NCBI GenBank assembly: GCA_044375555.1
Contig: JBILML010000027.1
Span: 1-41,894 of the forward strand
Direction of reading: 5' to 3'
Length of the DNA stretch: 41,894 nt
From: UBA967 sp044375555
GTDB taxonomy: Bacteria > Verrucomicrobiota > Verrucomicrobiia > Chthoniobacterales > Terrimicrobiaceae
Positions 1 to 8,699 of the stretch are shown in pieces. The first letter of the stretch is position 1. Each line of letters starts with the position of its first letter. Under the pieces are notes generated by a model, which was not told the DNA's origin, made no database searches, and saw only the letters and a list, made by a program, of their open reading frames with translations. Made by a program: the position numbers and the translations under genes.

Positions 1-42
1 AAAGGAGTTGGTGGCGGCGGGCATGGATTTGGGCGGTGGCGG

Positions 43-71
43 TTGTCATATGCAGTAAAATATACTACAAT
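43..71 (+). promoter_or_regulatory. Predicted sigma70-type promoter of the DEAD-box helicase gene
   Basis: A -35 element TTGTCA (43-48) is followed after exactly 17 bp by a -10 element TACAAT (66-71). Each matches the consensus at five of six positions, and the surroundings are AT-rich in an otherwise GC-rich region. Transcription would start near 78, giving an A-rich leader of about 100 nt before the helicase ATG at 179. A long leader is common for cold-induced DEAD-box genes, but no known regulatory RNA structure was recognised here. Positions 1-42 show no supportable gene. Confidence 0.6.
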
Positions 72-178
72 ATCACTGTGTAAAAAAAGGAAAAAACGCG
101 GGAACCAACTTTTTTGTCACGCACCCAGCCGCGAGCTTTCCATTGCCGCACCTCTTGCGAACTGGCACAACTTGCCGC

Positions 179-1402
179 ATGTCATTTCAGCAACTCGGGC
201 TTTCGGAGCCTGTTCTTCACGGCGCGCAACGCATGGGCTACTCGGATCCGACCCCGATCCAACTCCGCGCCACCCCGGTGATTCTTTCCGGCCGGGACCT
301 TATCGCCTCGGCGCAAACCGGCACGGGAAAGACCGCCGCCTTCGCCCTCCCGGTCCTTTCGAAGCTCGACCATCACGAGCCTCGCATTCGTTGTCTCGTC
401 CTCGAGCCCACTCGCGAGCTGGCCATGCAGGTCGAGACGGCTTTTCGCGACTACATGCGCTTCATGCACACCGAGGTTTCGCTGATCCACGGCGGGGTCG
501 GTTACGGCAAGCAGCGCGATGATTTGAAACGCCAGTGCGATGTGATCGTGGCCACGCCCGGCCGGTTGCTCGACCACATGGAGCAAGGCGCGGTGGATTT
601 GAGCGCGCTGCAATTCCTCATCCTCGACGAGGTCGACCGCATGCTCGATATGGGCTTCCTGCCCGATGTGCGTCGGATTGTTGAGAAATGCCCGAAGGAA
701 CGCCAGACGCTCCTGTTCTCAGCGACGATCCCCGAGGAAATCCAGCGCCTCTCGGCCTGGTGCCTGCGCGATCCCGAGCGCATCGAGATCGGCGCCCGCC
801 GCTCGCCCGCCGAGACCGTCTCGCACGCGCTCTACCCGGTGGCGGTTGACCAAAAATTCGATTTGCTCCTGACCCTGCTCGAGCGCACGAACTACGACAG
901 CGTTTTGATTTTCACCCGCACCAAGGACGGCGCCGACCGCATCTCGCGGCAGTTGAAAAAGAACAACCACTCCGTCGCCACGCTCCATTCGAACCGCACT
1001 CAAAACGAGCGCGTGGACGCCCTCGAGGGCTTCAAAGGCGGGCGCTACGAGGTCATGGTCGCCACAGACATCGCGGCGCGCGGCATCGACATCGCCGGCG
1101 TGAGCCATGTGATCAACTACGATGTGCCGCAGCATCCGGAGGACTATGTGCACCGCATCGGCCGCACTGGACGCGCGCAGACGGTCGGCGAGGCGTTCAC
1201 GATCATGACTGCCGAGGAACTCCCGCATGTGCTCGATATCGAGCGTTTCATCGGCCAGAAGGTCCCGCGCAAAAAGCTCGAGAATTTCACCTATGTCTAC
1301 ACCGCGCTGTTCGACGAGGACCGCGTGATGTCCTCGCTCAAAGGTGCGAAAGGGGTTCGCACCCACAAGGGTATGCGCTTCGGTGCGAAGCGGCGCCGGT
1401 AG
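179..1402 (+). CDS. DEAD-box ATP-dependent RNA helicase (RhlE/DeaD-like)
   Basis: This is a 407-residue superfamily 2 helicase core that would unwind RNA duplexes or remodel RNP during ribosome assembly or mRNA decay. The motifs appear in order: Q-motif with PTPIQ (25-29), motif I AQTGTGKT (45-52), PTREL (77-81), TPGR (126-129), motif II at 150-153, SAT, ATDIAARGID and HRIGRTGR. Motif II reads DEVD rather than DEAD, which keeps the catalytic Asp-Glu and changes only the third residue. The C-terminal tail is short and basic (GAKRRR), as in RhlE-type enzymes. The ATG at 179 was chosen because homologous sequence starts at MSFQQLGL; a TTG at 143 would add 12 unmatched residues. The gene is monocistronic and ends 3 bp from the convergent glycosyltransferase gene. 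The exact subfamily is uncertain. Confidence 0.95.
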   Translation: MSFQQLGLSEPVLHGAQRMGYSDPTPIQLRATPVILSGRDLIASAQTGTGKTAAFALPVLSKLDHHEPRIRCLVLEPTRELAMQVETAFRDYMRFMHTEVSLIHGGVGYGKQRDDLKRQCDVIVATPGRLLDHMEQGAVDLSALQFLILDEVDRMLDMGFLPDVRRIVEKCPKERQTLLFSATIPEEIQRLSAWCLRDPERIEIGARRSPAETVSHALYPVAVDQKFDLLLTLLERTNYDSVLIFTRTKDGADRISRQLKKNNHSVATLHSNRTQNERVDALEGFKGGRYEVMVATDIAARGIDIAGVSHVINYDVPQHPEDYVHRIGRTGRAQTVGEAFTIMTAEELPHVLDIERFIGQKVPRKKLENFTYVYTALFDEDRVMSSLKGAKGVRTHKGMRFGAKRRR

Positions 1403-1405
1403 TTT

Positions 1406-2524
1406 TCAACCTCTCCGGCAGAGGGAGGAGACGAGATTCGCGATGTCCTTCGCTGCGGCGGGATGGCTGAGCGAAGTCGCGGCTTTCAGGCATTCGCGGT
1501 AGGGCGCCCCACCAGAATCAAAAATCCGGCGCACGGCCTCCACAACGGCGGCGGGGCTTTGAGCCACGAACCCCGCGCCGCGCTCTACAAGAAGCTGGGC
1601 ATTCCCCTCCTCCTGGCCCGGAACGACCTTCGTGACAACCATTGGCGTGTGCGCGGCCATGGCCTCCTGAACTGTCGCGCCGCCCGCCTTGCCGATGAGC
1701 AAATGGCTTCGACGGATGAGGTGAGGCATTTCGGGAGCCCAACCCAAAACCTCGATCGGCCTGCCCAATTCCTCGCCGAGGTCTCGCATGCGACGGCAGA
1801 GGGTTTCGTCGCGCCCGCAGGCGACGGTGAGCGCGAGGTTTTCCAATCCGAGCAATCCGCGCGCGGTTTTCAGAGCCTCGTCGCCCTCGGCGTTGACCAT
1901 GTAGAGCACCTTCCACAGGCCATCGGCGGGTGGAACCTCGCGGGGATGAGCGGCTGGCGAGGCGAAAAGGAGCGGGACGGGAAATCCGGTGACGCGGATT
2001 TTCGAGCGGGGGATTCCTTTTCGTTCGAGGATTTGGGCGGTGGGGTCGTTCGGAACGAAATACGCGTCGGAGGTTGGCTGCAGCCAGATCGAGTTGATCG
2101 AAATCGAATCGGTGATGACGGTCGCGAAGGGCAGGTGCAGATCGAATTTGCGCGCGGCGCGTTGGAAGATCGGGCCGTAGCCGGGAAAGGTGCTGACGAC
2201 AATGCCCGCCTCCATGCGGAGGATCGTGTGGCGCATCCGGCGGGCGGCGCGTCGGTAAAAGCCCAGCCCGAACGAGGACACGCGCGGGAAGCGGTCGAGG
2301 AATTGGTAAAAGAGATTCCAGGCCCATGGCGCGCGACGGATGGCGGTTTTGTAGGTCCACTGCGCGAGGGGATAAATCCACGGATGCGCCTCGCGGAAGA
2401 AGTCGTGCACCGAGACCAAAATCTCGGGGTGGAACTCCTTGATCGCATCCTCGATGTTCCGGGCAGCGGCGTTGTGCCCCTCGCCGAATCCGGCAGTGAC
2501 GATGAGGACAGAGACGGGAACCAT
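1406..2524 (-). CDS. GT28-family glycosyltransferase, MGDG synthase/UgtP-like
   Basis: The 372-residue protein looks like a processive or monofunctional diacylglycerol glycosyltransferase of the MGDG synthase/UgtP group, which moves a sugar from a UDP-sugar to a membrane lipid at the cytoplasmic face. The N-terminus carries the glycine-rich motif GFGEGHNAAA (12-21) typical of these enzymes. An ITDS motif lies in the middle, and the C-terminal donor-binding half has GKAGGATVQEAMA, matching the GT28 nucleotide-sugar site. It is the last gene of a minus-strand cassette, 12 bp downstream of the Gfo/Idh/MocA gene, and in the same direction as lpxI. The substrate cannot be read from sequence. A glycolipid or a lipid A-related acceptor fits the neighbours. 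Confidence 0.85.
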   Translation of the reverse strand: MVPVSVLIVTAGFGEGHNAAARNIEDAIKEFHPEILVSVHDFFREAHPWIYPLAQWTYKTAIRRAPWAWNLFYQFLDRFPRVSSFGLGFYRRAARRMRHTILRMEAGIVVSTFPGYGPIFQRAARKFDLHLPFATVITDSISINSIWLQPTSDAYFVPNDPTAQILERKGIPRSKIRVTGFPVPLLFASPAAHPREVPPADGLWKVLYMVNAEGDEALKTARGLLGLENLALTVACGRDETLCRRMRDLGEELGRPIEVLGWAPEMPHLIRRSHLLIGKAGGATVQEAMAAHTPMVVTKVVPGQEEGNAQLLVERGAGFVAQSPAAVVEAVRRIFDSGGAPYRECLKAATSLSHPAAAKDIANLVSSLCRRG

Positions 2525-2536
2525 GGCAGGAAATTT

Positions 2537-3553
2537 TCAGCCCGCGCGGCGCGGGTCGGACTCTTCGATGCGGCGGGTGATTTCGAGCGCGAGGTCGAGC
2601 GCGTCGGCGGCGGCAAGGCCAGTGACGCGGGGTTTCAGACCCTCGCGGGCACATTGAAGGAACGACTCCAACTCGATGCGCAACGGCTCGCCTTTTTCCA
2701 CCTCCACCGGCTCGCGCACGATCCGGTGTCCGCTGAAATCGGTGACGATTTTCGAGTCCGTGGCGAGGCTGATGAGTTTTCCAAGGCCGGAGCTTTCCTT
2801 TTCATCCTCGCGGGCGAGGCGGAGCAGGTAGCCGGACTGGTTTTTGTAGTCGAGCGAGAGGTAGGCATTCTCTTGGAAGACGCGGATTTTGCGCACGCGC
2901 TCCTGACTGATGCGGCTGGCGGTGACATTCGCCACGCAGCCATTGGCAAAGCGGAAGCGCACATTCGCGATGTCTTCGCCCCGGCTCAGGACCGGGATTC
3001 CCACGGCATCGATGCTCTCCACAGGCGAGCGGACGAGGTGCAGGATGATCTCGATGTCGTGGATCATGAGGTCCAAAACCACGCCAATGTCGGTGCTGCG
3101 GTTGGGAAATGGCGAGAGGCGCGTGACCTCGAGGAAGCGGGGATTTTTGAGCTGGGCCTCGAGCGCGTGGAGGACGGGATTGAAGCGCTCGACATGGCCG
3201 ACCTGAAGCACGCAACCCTTCGCGGCAGCTAGGGCGGCGAGTTCTCGCGCCTCGGCGGGCGTCGTGGCGATGGGTTTTTCGATGAGCAGGTGCTTGCCTT
3301 TTTCCAAAAGCTCCAAACCGATCCGGTGGTGGGTGACGGTCGGCGTGCAGATCGTGGCGGCATCGACCAATCCGGCGAATTCCTCGAGGCTGGATGAGGC
3401 GCGACAGCCGAAACGCTTCGCGGCGGCGGCGGCGTTTTCGGCGTTGGAATCGAAGACGGCGGCGAATTCGCTGCCGGGGATTTCACTATATAGGCGGGCG
3501 TGGTTGACGCCCATGTGGCCGACGCCGACGACTCCGGTGCGAAGAGTTTTCAT
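2537..3553 (-). CDS. Gfo/Idh/MocA-family NAD(P)-dependent oxidoreductase, lpx-linked
   Basis: This 338-residue protein has an N-terminal Rossmann fold with GVVGVGHMG (7-15), then the family signature EKPIATTP, in which Lys is the conserved catalytic residue. After it comes GHVERFNP, the first part of the C-terminal substrate domain. The family oxidises sugar hydroxyls, often on nucleotide sugars. Its ATG overlaps the stop of lpxI by 4 nt (ATGA), so the two are translationally coupled. A related oxidoreductase, GnnA, acts on UDP-GlcNAc during lipid A synthesis in some bacteria, so a UDP-sugar substrate in lipid A or glycolipid formation is a reasonable inference. No GnnB-type aminotransferase is present in the window, so a GnnA assignment is not made. 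Confidence 0.88.
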   Translation of the reverse strand: MKTLRTGVVGVGHMGVNHARLYSEIPGSEFAAVFDSNAENAAAAAKRFGCRASSSLEEFAGLVDAATICTPTVTHHRIGLELLEKGKHLLIEKPIATTPAEARELAALAAAKGCVLQVGHVERFNPVLHALEAQLKNPRFLEVTRLSPFPNRSTDIGVVLDLMIHDIEIILHLVRSPVESIDAVGIPVLSRGEDIANVRFRFANGCVANVTASRISQERVRKIRVFQENAYLSLDYKNQSGYLLRLAREDEKESSGLGKLISLATDSKIVTDFSGHRIVREPVEVEKGEPLRIELESFLQCAREGLKPRVTGLAAADALDLALEITRRIEESDPRRAG

Positions 3554-4362
3554 AATCCGTGGATGGAGAGGGAGAGTTTTTGGGCGAGCTCGCAGACCTT
3601 CGGGCGGTCGAGGAGCAGGGTTTTCCCGGCTTCAACGCCGATGTGGCAGATGCCTGCCGCAACGGCGACTTCGAGGGTTTTCTCGCCGACGACCGGCACA
3701 TCGAACCGCATGTCCTGATCGGGCTTCGAGACTTTGACCATGGTCGCGCCGCCGCGCCCGAGTTGACCGCCTCGGCGGATGGCCTCGTTGGTTCCTTCAA
3801 AGGCTTCAACGGCGAGGACGGTGCCATTTTTGACCACCACGGTTTGGCCGATGTCGAGGCGACTGGATTCCTTCGCGATGCGGAAGCCGAATTCCAAATC
3901 CTCGATCGCGCGGGGCTTCAAGCGCGGCCCGGCGATGGGGCCGGAGGGGGCGATGTGGTCATCCAAAAAAGTCGTGGCGGAGAGGAGTTCCAGCCCGGCT
4001 TTGGCGAGTTCGTCGGCGACGGCACCGAAGAGTGTCTCGGCATTGCGGCGTTTGAGTTTGGCGAGGATGAGGAGGGCTTTGAAATCGGGGCGGAGGTCGA
4101 AAAGATTGCCCGGCGCGAGTTGGCCGGCCATCAACGCACGGGCGGCACCGGATTTTTTCGCGGCGTCGAGGAGGCGGCCCATCTGACCCACGCGCATCCA
4201 CTCGACCGCATCGACCAGCGGGACATTTTCGGGTTTCGTCTCCCCCTCGAAGGCGGCCATGACGATCCGCGAGACCCCCGCGCGGCGGGCGCCCTCGATC
4301 ACGAGGCCGGGGTAGTCCCCTCCTCCGGCGATCAAAAATAACGGCGCGTCCGTGGGATTCAT
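3550..4362 (-). CDS. lpxI: UDP-2,3-diacylglucosamine pyrophosphatase LpxI
   Basis: This 270-residue protein matches LpxI (DUF1009), the non-LpxH enzyme that hydrolyses UDP-2,3-diacylglucosamine to lipid X and UMP in lipid A synthesis. Visible landmarks are the N-terminal LFLIAGGGDYPGL (8-20), MAGQLAP (78-84), LDDHI (133-137), the EGT motif (189-191) and the C-terminal block with MRFDVPVVG (218-226) and EAGKTLLLD (244-252). Asp221 probably corresponds to the catalytic Asp of the Caulobacter enzyme. Where many homologues read EGTD, this protein reads EGTN (Asn192). The ATG at 4362 gives the usual family length; a longer frame upstream only shadows the M23 gene. The gene begins 2 bp after the M23 stop and overlaps the next gene by 4 nt. 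Confidence 0.93.
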   Translation of the reverse strand: MNPTDAPLFLIAGGGDYPGLVIEGARRAGVSRIVMAAFEGETKPENVPLVDAVEWMRVGQMGRLLDAAKKSGAARALMAGQLAPGNLFDLRPDFKALLILAKLKRRNAETLFGAVADELAKAGLELLSATTFLDDHIAPSGPIAGPRLKPRAIEDLEFGFRIAKESSRLDIGQTVVVKNGTVLAVEAFEGTNEAIRRGGQLGRGGATMVKVSKPDQDMRFDVPVVGEKTLEVAVAAGICHIGVEAGKTLLLDRPKVCELAQKLSLSIHGL

Positions 4363-4364
4363 GG

Positions 4365-5087
4365 TTAGTAGCCGATATCGTCGAAGCGGTTCACGCGGAA
4401 CCGGTCCGGGCGGGCAGCGGGTTTGTCTTTTTTGCCGGGTTTCCAGTCCGACTGCGGGATTTGGTAGCCGGATTGGTCGGTCGCATAGGTGCCGATGGGA
4501 ACCGAGGCCGTGCGACCGCCTCCGGGCAACTGGCGGCGCTGGGCGATGAATTGGCTGGGGCGGTGGTAGTTCGTCAGATCCTTCGCGAATCGCGAGCGGT
4601 TGATGCCGATGAAAAGGTTTTTCCTGACCTCGTAGTGAAGGTGGGCGGTATACATGCCTCGGTTCGTCCCGATGGTTCCAACTTGTTGACCGCGTTTTAC
4701 CTGCTGGCCTTTTTTGACCATGATTTGATGGAGGTGGGCATACATCGAATCGACCATCTGGAGCTTGCCACCCTCGAGGAAGGCATGGCGCACGATCACG
4801 ACATTCCCCCAGCCCATGCGGGCGTCCTGGGAATAGGTCACGACGCCATTTCCGATGCAATAAACCGGCGCGCCAAGATCGGAATTTCCGCCTCGAACAT
4901 CGTTCCAATCCTCTCCCGGATGATAAGATAGAAAACCTCGCGCCATATAGTAACCCTCCCCGGCAGGCTTGCCAACGGGAAGGTCAAACCCATCTGCCAC
5001 AAAGGTATTTGTTCGCTTCAAGTCCGGCACCGCGACGAGCGCGGAAACGAACACAAAGAGGCAAATCCAGAACAACCATCGACGCAT
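4365..5087 (-). CDS. M23-family (LytM-type) peptidoglycan endopeptidase, exported
   Basis: The 240-residue protein has a short hydrophobic N-terminus (residues 3-20) after MRRW, consistent with a signal peptide or membrane anchor. A zinc metallopeptidase domain follows. Zinc ligands are seen in HPGED (His56, Asp60) and HLH (149-151), with an additional conserved YAHLH at 116-120. The KKGQQVKRGQQVGTIG segment is the usual strand before the last motif. All catalytic positions are present, so it should cut peptide crosslinks in the periplasm rather than act as an inactive EnvC-like activator. The C-terminal 70 residues are basic and low in predicted structure. It is the first gene of the lpxI cassette. 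No clear ribosome binding site is seen. Confidence 0.88.
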   Translation of the reverse strand: MRRWLFWICLFVFVSALVAVPDLKRTNTFVADGFDLPVGKPAGEGYYMARGFLSYHPGEDWNDVRGGNSDLGAPVYCIGNGVVTYSQDARMGWGNVVIVRHAFLEGGKLQMVDSMYAHLHQIMVKKGQQVKRGQQVGTIGTNRGMYTAHLHYEVRKNLFIGINRSRFAKDLTNYHRPSQFIAQRRQLPGGGRTASVPIGTYATDQSGYQIPQSDWKPGKKDKPAARPDRFRVNRFDDIGY

Positions 5088-5180
5088 GAGCCGACTAACC
5101 TAGGTATGAACCCCATCGGGCGCAAGCCATGGAGATCGGTTTTTACCCCATGGAAGGATCCCGGCCGGACGGTGGAAATC

Positions 5181-5681
5181 TCAGGATTGGAACTGCGGCG
5201 CGGCGTAATCCGTCCAGATCGGCTGGAGGTCCCCCTCGTCGGTGAGGGCCAGCACGCGGCAGATTCGGCAGCGTTTTTTGGACTCGGTCAAATGCTCGCG
5301 GGCGCTGGGGAGATTGCCGAGTTGGCACTCACAGCAGGCGAGGTGGTAGTGGACCAACCCCTCCTCGGGGAAACGCTCGAGAGCTTCGAGCAAAAGGATT
5401 CGGGCGCTGTTGATCGAGTTGGCGAGGCGAAGAGCGTGTGCCCAATCGATCCAACGCATGACATTTTCCGGGTCCGCCGCCCAGAGGCGTTCGGCGACCG
5501 ACTCCATCTCCGGCCACTCTTCTTCGGCGCGGTGGATTTCCATGAGGAGCGTGAGACCCTCGATGCTGAACTTCGCCTCGCGTGGCAGGTTCATAAACTC
5601 GCGCATGGCGTCATCGGTCATTCCGAGTTCGAGATAACCCTCCGCCGCCATCAGTCCCATTTTGTATTGGTCGTCGATCAT
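5181..5681 (-). CDS. Small tetratricopeptide-repeat protein
   Basis: A soluble 166-residue protein without a signal peptide, made of consecutive helical pairs with TPR spacing. Examples are GYLELGMTDDAMREF near residue 15, a central WIDWAHALRLANSINSA and HYHLACCECQLGNLPSARE near 110. TPR proteins mediate protein contacts; no enzymatic domain is present. Four cysteines cluster in the last third (CCEC, CRICR), which might bind metal, though the spacing matches no zinc finger I know. AGGAGG lies about 8 nt before the ATG, one of the few clear ribosome binding sites in the window. An AT-rich stretch (5725-5750) between this gene and fkp may carry its promoter. The function is unknown. Confidence 0.8.
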   Translation of the reverse strand: MIDDQYKMGLMAAEGYLELGMTDDAMREFMNLPREAKFSIEGLTLLMEIHRAEEEWPEMESVAERLWAADPENVMRWIDWAHALRLANSINSARILLLEALERFPEEGLVHYHLACCECQLGNLPSAREHLTESKKRCRICRVLALTDEGDLQPIWTDYAAPQFQS

Positions 5682-5752
5682 GGTTTTTCCTCCTACCAGA
5701 AGAAATCGACGCGTTTCGACGGGACTTTAATTTTAAAAAATAAAGAGCGGAT

Positions 5753-8644
5753 TTAGCTGCGAGTGACTTGGAATCCTGTCGGGGAGATTTTCATTTTCAC
5801 GAACCTCGCGCGAGGATTTGGCGGTCTGTCGGTGAGTTCCTGACGGATGCGGGCGGCGGCCTCGACATCCTTGGCGAGGAGGAAAACATACCCACCCCCG
5901 CCAGCGCCCGGGAGTTTCGCGGCGGCGGTCCAATCTGCAACCCGCGCGAGGATTTCCCTCACCTCCGGGGGATTCGTGCCGGCGTCGAGGGCGCAATTGA
6001 GTTCCCAACTCCGGCGGACGACGCGGCAGAGGTCGTCCCAGGATTGGCGGTGGAGGAGGTCGAACGACTCGCGCGCATGGGCCGAGATGTCATCGACGAT
6101 TGCCAGCGTGTCGGCGCGGTTGAGGAACATCCCGCGAACGATGTCCTGGAGGATCGATTTCGCGACGCGGGTGAGGCCGGTGTAGTAGAGGAGCGCGGTG
6201 CCGTTGTTGAGCGCCTCGGCGAGCAGGTGGTCGGGAAGCCAGCGCACGGCGGCTCGCTGAACGAGGCCGGGCGATGTCTCAACCATTTTGAGACCGTGGT
6301 GGATGCCGCCCGCTTGGTCCTGCCATCCACCGCCGGTGGTGAGGAGTTGCTCGAGCACGAGGGTGCGGGAGGTGATTTCAGAGGGATTCCAGCCAAGGCC
6401 ACAGACCTCGGAGAGGGTTCCCAGAAGCGTGGCGGAGAGAATGCTGCTCGTGCCGAGGCCCGAGCCTTTGGGCGTCGCGGCGAGGAGGGAAATTTCGAGC
6501 CCGCCGCCGAATTCTCCGAGGAGTTGGTCGAGCGATCGCGCGCCGGTGTGGGCGCTGAAGCGGGGATGAAATCCGGCGAGGGCGAGAGCGGCCTTGGCGA
6601 GGGAGAATTCCCCGCCGACTTTCGCGCAGTCCTCGAGATCTTGGAAATCGGCGACCTTGGTTTCCGCGCCGAGATCGATCGAGCGGATGACGAGTTGACG
6701 CTCCGAGGTGACCCTCACAAAAACCTGCACGGGCGGCTGGCCATTGAGTTCCAGTGCGACATTCACGACGGCGCCGCCGTGTTTCAGGCAGTAGGGCGGA
6801 GTGTCCGACCAACCGCCAGCGAGATCGACGCGGATGGGACTGCGGCCCCAGACGATTTGGTCCTCCACGGCGTTGCGGACCGGAGCGCACGGGCGCGCGG
6901 CCATCGCCCCGGCGATCGTGCGAGAGAGGGATTCGAAGGCGGTCTTCTCGAGGCTGGCGGATTTTTCGGCATCACCACGGAGGGAGGCGACGCGGGCGGC
7001 GAACATGGTTTCGGCTAAAACCTCGAGCGAGGCAGGAGCGGCACTTTCCAAAACCTCGGGAACCGGCGCCGTGGACTCGGCGAAAAACGAGGCGGCGTTG
7101 TCGAGGTCGAGTCGGTGGAAGGCGTTCCTCGCGCGGTGCGCATGGATCAACGGCGCGGCGGAGGCGATCAGGCTGTGGCGGGCTTTGAGCAGGCGCTCCG
7201 GCGAGAACCGCTCGGTGATTTCCTGCGCGGAGAGGCGCTCGCTTTTTTTCCAGAGCGCGAGCATTTCGGCATCACCAGCGGCTTCAGGCAAACCCATCCA
7301 TTCGATGAGGCGGGCGAGCGGCGCGGCGGAATCGACGACGGGGAAGAGCTTCGCGTTTTGAATGTCGGTGTCGGAAGCCAAGCCGGCTTGAGCGAGGGTG
7401 AGGCCACGGCGCTCGAACCACTCCAGAAGCGGCTCGCCGAGGAACATCGTGGAGCCCGCACCAATCGCGCCTTTGAAGGAATCATCGATCTCGTAGACGC
7501 GCACGGCGAGGTTTTGGTCACCGACAGGCGGGGTGTCGACGCACAGGCCAGGCGCGACGCGGAAGCGGCCGACACCCGCTGGGAGGTTCGTAAGGACATT
7601 GCCCGTGGCGAGCGGCATGTCCCCGGGCAGGACGCTGTTTTCGACCCAGACCGGCTTATTTTCGGGCGAGCGCGCGGCGAACGCGAAGTCCGAATTGAGC
7701 ACATACATGTCGGGGTGCGGCTTGAGGGCGAGCGGGGATTGGCCGCGCTGGTCGAGCGTGCGGTTTTGGAGCGCCGAGACGGATTCGATCATCTGGCGGC
7801 TCGTTCCGAAGTGGTAGAACTCCGCGTCGGGCAGCGGCACGACAGCGCAGGAGAGCGGCGAGATGTCCTCGTCGCGCTGGACGGGATCGGTGCCGAGGCA
7901 GGGGCCCATGCCGGCGTAGAGTTCGTAAAAGCCGGGCACGCCGCCGGGGAAATCGCCGCGTGCGGCGTCCCACCCGCATTTTTTGAAGAGCACCGAGACC
8001 GCCCGCGCGCTCAGGAGCCAGAGGCCGGTGTCGACGAGAAACAAATGATCCACGGCCTGGGCGAGGATTTCGGCGGGCTTGGGTTTTTGGAGGAAGAAGG
8101 CGAGTTGGTCGGGGCGTTCGCGCGGGGAGAAAAACACGCCGAAGTGCGAGGCGGTTTCGGCATCCACCCACATTCCCAGACCGATCACATCAGCCTCGGG
8201 CATAGGAGGGAGTTTCGGCGGGAAGCGGAGCAACACATCACCGCTCGCGAGCATCACACGGCTCGAGGCGGGCGCGGCGGAGGCAATGTGGCGGAAGCCG
8301 GGAAATTGGACATCGAGGAGGGTTTGGTCGAGCCGCTGCCCCTCCGCCCAGCGGAGTGCGGGGAACGGCATCAGGATTTTTCCCGTGGCGGCGTAGGCGG
8401 GGAGGCGGCGGCTTTGCCCGCCCGCCATGAGGGCGAGTTTCAGGCCCGAATCACACCAGTCAGCGAAGGATTTTCCACCACCGGATGCGCGCCAGGCCGA
8501 GGCGAGGAGATGGGCGATACCACCTCCGGAGCCGAGCTTGGAGCCTGCGGGGTCACAGGCGGCGAACCAATTCCTCCCCTCCGGAGAGTTCGGAAAAAAT
8601 TCCGCCATCGCGGGCGGGAGTGAAATCAAACGCTGAAAGTCCAT
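5753..8644 (-). CDS. fkp: Bifunctional L-fucokinase / L-fucose-1-phosphate guanylyltransferase
   Basis: The 963-residue protein matches Fkp, which phosphorylates L-fucose at C1 and couples the product to GMP, giving GDP-L-fucose for fucosylated surface glycans. The N-terminal half carries a nucleotidyltransferase-like glycine-rich loop, GGQSRRLPAYAATGK (75-89). The C-terminal third is a GHMP kinase: RVDLAGGWSDTPPYC (605-619), the phosphate-binding PKGSGLGTSS (725-734) and LPGAGGGGYVF (911-921). Length is close to the Bacteroides enzyme. The ATG at 8644 is preferred because an extension to 8812 would lie inside fucP in another frame. The gene follows fucP by 55 bp on the same strand. No fucosyltransferase or fucosidase is adjacent. 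Confidence 0.93.
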   Translation of the reverse strand: MDFQRLISLPPAMAEFFPNSPEGRNWFAACDPAGSKLGSGGGIAHLLASAWRASGGGKSFADWCDSGLKLALMAGGQSRRLPAYAATGKILMPFPALRWAEGQRLDQTLLDVQFPGFRHIASAAPASSRVMLASGDVLLRFPPKLPPMPEADVIGLGMWVDAETASHFGVFFSPRERPDQLAFFLQKPKPAEILAQAVDHLFLVDTGLWLLSARAVSVLFKKCGWDAARGDFPGGVPGFYELYAGMGPCLGTDPVQRDEDISPLSCAVVPLPDAEFYHFGTSRQMIESVSALQNRTLDQRGQSPLALKPHPDMYVLNSDFAFAARSPENKPVWVENSVLPGDMPLATGNVLTNLPAGVGRFRVAPGLCVDTPPVGDQNLAVRVYEIDDSFKGAIGAGSTMFLGEPLLEWFERRGLTLAQAGLASDTDIQNAKLFPVVDSAAPLARLIEWMGLPEAAGDAEMLALWKKSERLSAQEITERFSPERLLKARHSLIASAAPLIHAHRARNAFHRLDLDNAASFFAESTAPVPEVLESAAPASLEVLAETMFAARVASLRGDAEKSASLEKTAFESLSRTIAGAMAARPCAPVRNAVEDQIVWGRSPIRVDLAGGWSDTPPYCLKHGGAVVNVALELNGQPPVQVFVRVTSERQLVIRSIDLGAETKVADFQDLEDCAKVGGEFSLAKAALALAGFHPRFSAHTGARSLDQLLGEFGGGLEISLLAATPKGSGLGTSSILSATLLGTLSEVCGLGWNPSEITSRTLVLEQLLTTGGGWQDQAGGIHHGLKMVETSPGLVQRAAVRWLPDHLLAEALNNGTALLYYTGLTRVAKSILQDIVRGMFLNRADTLAIVDDISAHARESFDLLHRQSWDDLCRVVRRSWELNCALDAGTNPPEVREILARVADWTAAAKLPGAGGGGYVFLLAKDVEAAARIRQELTDRPPNPRARFVKMKISPTGFQVTRS

Positions 8645-8699
8645 ACGATCTTTCGTATCGGCTATCGCGTTTCCCGGCAACTCCAGTGGGACGGAAGTC

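Noticed and set aside
1410..1424. CCTCT-CCGGC-AGAGG hairpin between the helicase and GT28 stops
   Set aside because: Short stem inside coding sequence, no T-run; termination not supported.
1463..3232. A 589-codon plus-strand frame opposite the GT28 and oxidoreductase genes
   Set aside because: Same shadow composition, no motif, and the opposite strand carries intact catalytic sequences.
5725..5750. AT palindrome-like stretch after fkp as a terminator
   Set aside because: The stem would be A/T only and there is no GC core; it is more likely promoter DNA for the TPR gene, and I could not place -35/-10 boxes.
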